Positions 13,935 to 15,585 of a DNA stretch of 15,585 bases are shown here, one piece after another; position 1 is the first letter of the stretch, and each line of letters opens with the position of its first letter. The notes beneath the pieces are model-generated. The model saw nothing but the letters and a program-made list of their open reading frames with translations. It was not told the DNA's origin and searched no databases. Both the position numbers and the translations under genes were made by a program. This DNA comes from JAAGZL01 sp964628835 (lineage in GTDB: Bacteria; Pseudomonadota; Gammaproteobacteria; Chromatiales; Chromatiaceae): positions 1 through 15,585 of the forward strand of contig CAZVME010000077.1 in assembly GCA_964628835.1 (NCBI GenBank), given 5' to 3'.

Positions 13935-15268
13935 TTGTCACACTTGAATACACGAACGCCTACCGGTGATGATGTGACTCAGCGTAGTGATCTGAAGCCA
14001 GCCTTTAGCGAAAATCTACTTGAATGCGTGCTGGAGTGGGGCAACCTGCAAACGGCATGGAAACGTGTCCGAGCCAATAAGGGGGCGGCGGGTATTGATG
14101 GTATGACCATCGATGAGTTCCCCGCCTGGGCGAGATCCTGGCACTGGAAGAGGATTGTGGCCGAACTGGAGACAGGCTGGTACAGACCCTCACCGGTCAG
14201 CGTGTTGAGATCGATAAACCGGATGGCGGTACCCGTCAACTGGGGATTCCAACCGTCACCGACCGGGTGATCCAGCAAGCCATCGCCCAAGTCCTCACGC
14301 CCATCTTTGACCCCGGTTTCTCGAACAGCAGTTTTGGGTTCAGGCCGGGACGCAATGGGCAGCAAGCGGTTAAGCAGGTTCAACGCATTATCAAGGATGG
14401 TCGCCGTATTGTGGTGGATGTTGACCTATCCAAGTTCTTTGATCGGGTTAATCACGATCTGCTGATGACGCACCTTGGCCGAAAGGTAAAGGACAAGCGT
14501 CTTCTCAGGCTGATCAATCACTACTTACGAGCTGGGTTTATCGATAACCAGCTTTATTGTGAGAGTCGTAAAGGGGTACCTCAGGGCGGGCCGTTATCGC
14601 CGTTACTGGCGAATATCCTGCTCGATTCCCTGGACAAGGAACTGGAACGCCGTGGCCACAAGTTCGCACGTTACGCTGATGACTTCACCATTTTGGTGAG
14701 AAGTCGGCGAGCAGGTGAGCGAGTGCTCCACAGTATCAGTCAGTACCTGCAAAACCGTTTGAAACTGGTCATCAATAAGACCAAGAGCCACGTTGTTAAA
14801 ACCAGTGAAAGCAAATTCCTTGGATTCACCTTCCGGGGAGGCTGCATTAAATGGCACCCGAAGACGCTGCTGAAGTTCAAACAGCAGATTCGGCGATTAA
14901 CGAACCGCAACTGGGGAGTATCGATGAAATATCAGCTCTTCAAAACCAGCCAGTTTATTCGAGGCTGGATAAACTACTTTGGAATTGCCAACTGCTATCA
15001 GCTTTGTGTCGATCTGGATCATTGGATTCGACGCCGGGTACAGATGGCGTATTGGCGACAGTGGCGCAAGCCACGTACCAAAGTAAGAAGCCTGATGAGA
15101 CTCGGAGTTCGAGTTCAATCAGCGGTTGCGTGTGGCATTACCAGCAAAGGCCCATGGCGTAGTTCGAAGACTCCGGGAATACAGCAGGCATTGTCTAATG
15201 CCTATCTGGAATCTCAGGGGCTTTATGCGCTACGTGATGGATGGATCAAGCTTCACCATTCCAAGTGA
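13935..15268 (+). pseudogene. ltrA: Group II intron reverse transcriptase/maturase, frameshifted
   Basis: Intron-encoded protein that would bind, help splice and reverse-transcribe the intron RNA. It starts at TTG 13935 behind AGGAGG (13925-13930). The N-terminal RT blocks read ANKGAAGIDGMTIDEF; after the frameshift come DKPDGGTRQLGIPTV, SFGFRPGRNGQQA, VDVDLSKFFDRVNHDLL, GVPQGGPLSPLLANI and the catalytic RYADD (YADD at 14672-14683). The maturase X domain follows (FKQQIRRLTNRNWG, QFIRGWINYFG). The frame changes near 14198-14201: frame 1 ends in a short wrong tail at 14270, and the second frame is open from before that point to 15268. Adding one base around GGTCAG restores a ~444-residue protein. 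No HNH endonuclease domain is present. The stop lies directly before domain V. A sequencing error is possible. Confidence 0.88.
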
Positions 15269-15300
15269 AACGCCCTGTGCGGAGCCGCATGCAGGGTGTT
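15269..15300 (+). ncRNA. Group II intron domain V (catalytic hairpin)
   Basis: AACGCCCTG (15269-15277) pairs along nine positions with CAGGGTGTT (15292-15300, one G-T pair). A 2-base bulge TG (15290-15291) sits on the 3' side, and a 4-bp upper stem TGCG/CGCA is capped by GAGC. The two-base bulge at this place and a CGC near the 5' base match the domain V architecture. It is 32 bases rather than the usual 34 because the upper stem is one pair shorter. It begins immediately after the maturase stop codon. Confidence 0.7.
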
Positions 15301-15306
15301 GTGGGG

Positions 15307-15337
15307 GCTGGGGGTTAGAGACCCCCGGCTACCCGAT
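15307..15337 (+). ncRNA. Group II intron domain VI hairpin and 3' end
   Basis: GCTGGGGG (15307-15314) pairs with CCCCCGGC (15322-15329, one T-G pair), loop TTAGAGA, followed by TACCCGAT. An adenosine at 15331 lies about seven bases from the proposed 3' end, the usual distance for the branch-point A. The strong stem could also block transcription running out of the element. Confidence 0.62.
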
Positions 15338-15351
15338 TAGATTTATTTGAC

Positions 15352-15585
15352 TCATTCATAAGGTAACTCTGGAAGCCCTTTAAGATTTTTAATATAGCGC
15401 TCTTCATTGTATGGAGTACTGTTTTTTAGGGCTTCAAATATTTCTACAGATAGAGCGCTAGCTATATACCGCAATGCATTTTCTCTAGACTCACCAGATG
15501 CCATAAGTCTTTCCAGTGTTTGCCGAGTTTCTGGAGGATTATTATCAGCCAATTGATTTTCTACTGCTTCAATAATTGCCTCTCC
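15352..15585 (-). CDS. DUF1841-like hypothetical protein (5'-partial)
   Basis: The minus-strand frame is open to the window edge (reading GEAIIEAVENQLADNNPPETRQ from base 15585), so an internal TTG at 15552 is not the real start. The visible 77 residues are charged and helical: PPETRQTLERLMASGESREN, ALRYIASALSVEIFEAL, PYNEERYIKNLKGLPELPYE. The VENQLADNDPPE, then SREEALxxIxxxLxxEIFEAL, then ERYxxxLxxLP pattern reminds me of DUF1841-type proteins (from memory only; function unknown). Its stop overlaps the start of the intron-split 72-residue gene by four bases (ATGA). The two were a coupled pair before the intron arrived 14-17 bases downstream of this stop. Confidence 0.7.
   Translation of the reverse strand, partial: GEAIIEAVENQLADNNPPETRQTLERLMASGESRENALRYIASALSVEIFEALKNSTPYNEERYIKNLKGLPELPYE

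Larger units (their letters stand above)
13739..15338 (+). mobile_element. Group II intron (retroelement), probably 5'-truncated or atypical
   Basis: The element is defined on the 3' side by a domain V-like and domain VI-like pair of hairpins (15269-15337) and internally by a group II reverse transcriptase/maturase. The left end near 13739 is set by the interrupted minus-strand gene. The right end at 15337 or 15338 (CTACCCGAT/T) follows the same logic. The 5' end would read AGAGCGAACC or GAGCGAACC, only loosely like the GUGYG consensus. Just about 195 bases precede the maturase start, too few for complete domains I to III. The insertion may therefore be 5'-truncated, as can happen in target-primed reverse transcription. 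No endonuclease domain is seen. Exact ends are uncertain by a few bases. Confidence 0.85.
13538..15355 (-). pseudogene. Small hypothetical gene split by an antisense group II intron
   Basis: On the minus strand the gene starts ATG 15355-15353, overlapping the stop of the upstream gene by ATGA, and reads M-S-Q-I-N-L before the intron 3' end. The frame resumes on the other side of the element (about 13738 down to 13538): PLLMDSKEPRHLYIRASLV, then a DDHFEMDNTALTEAKKS segment, ending DGGHWK and TGA. Removing bases of about 13739-15338 joins the two parts in frame as a 72-residue protein; either of the two likely junctions gives N-L-P at the joint. Because the intron lies on the opposite strand, it cannot be spliced from this gene's mRNA, so the gene should be inactive. 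I do not recognise the family. The protein is acidic and has no membrane segment. Confidence 0.72.

Overview
The window looks like a chromosomal segment of a moderately GC-rich gammaproteobacterium. The gene order nrdR-ribD-riboflavin synthase-ribB(A/X)-ribH-nusB-thiL-pgpA is the classic gammaproteobacterial housekeeping cluster. A periplasmic retropepsin-like protease, a cytochrome c'-like protein, pirin/azoreductase/b561/YceI genes and a group II intron would suit a respiratory, possibly sulfur-oxidising or Chromatiales-like lineage. The lineage is inference; no gene here fixes the genus.

Region 1 (1-6005, + strand) is a tightly packed operon: the 3' part of nrdR, ribD, riboflavin synthase, a RibBX-type DHBP synthase with a degenerate GTP-cyclohydrolase-II domain, ribH, nusB, thiL and pgpA. 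Together they cover most of riboflavin synthesis, the last step of thiamine diphosphate synthesis and phosphatidylglycerol synthesis. GTP cyclohydrolase II (RibA) is not encoded here, because the RibA-like domain has lost its zinc-site signature. Two palindromic intergenic elements interrupt the cluster, one before ribH and one before thiL.

Region 2 (6055-8921) has a secreted single-domain aspartic protease (+), a cytochrome c'-like protein (-), a GT2 glycosyltransferase (-) and a KDPG-aldolase-family gene (+). Region 3 (8922-9684) is a 763-bp stretch with no recognisable gene. It begins with a perfect 14-bp-stem hairpin and carries several other inverted repeats.

Region 4 (9685-13426, - strand) is a compact redox operon, azoR-pirin-cytochrome b561-yceI. 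A LysR-type regulator lies upstream on the same strand, and the regulator-azoR gap contains a GTTCCA-N4-TGGAAC palindrome. The genes suggest a response to quinones or reactive electrophiles.

Region 5 (13538-15585) holds a two-gene minus-strand cassette: a DUF1841-like gene, partial at the window edge, overlapping the start of a 72-residue unknown protein by ATGA. The second gene is split after codon 6 by a plus-strand (antisense) group II intron. The intron's reverse transcriptase/maturase carries a single-base frameshift, and its 5' RNA region is unusually short. This is probably a decayed or 5'-truncated retroelement that has knocked out the small gene. I saw no CRISPR array, tRNA or rRNA, and no clear undescribed multi-gene system. 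The most unusual material is the intron/host-gene arrangement, the RibBX domain and the intergenic palindromes.
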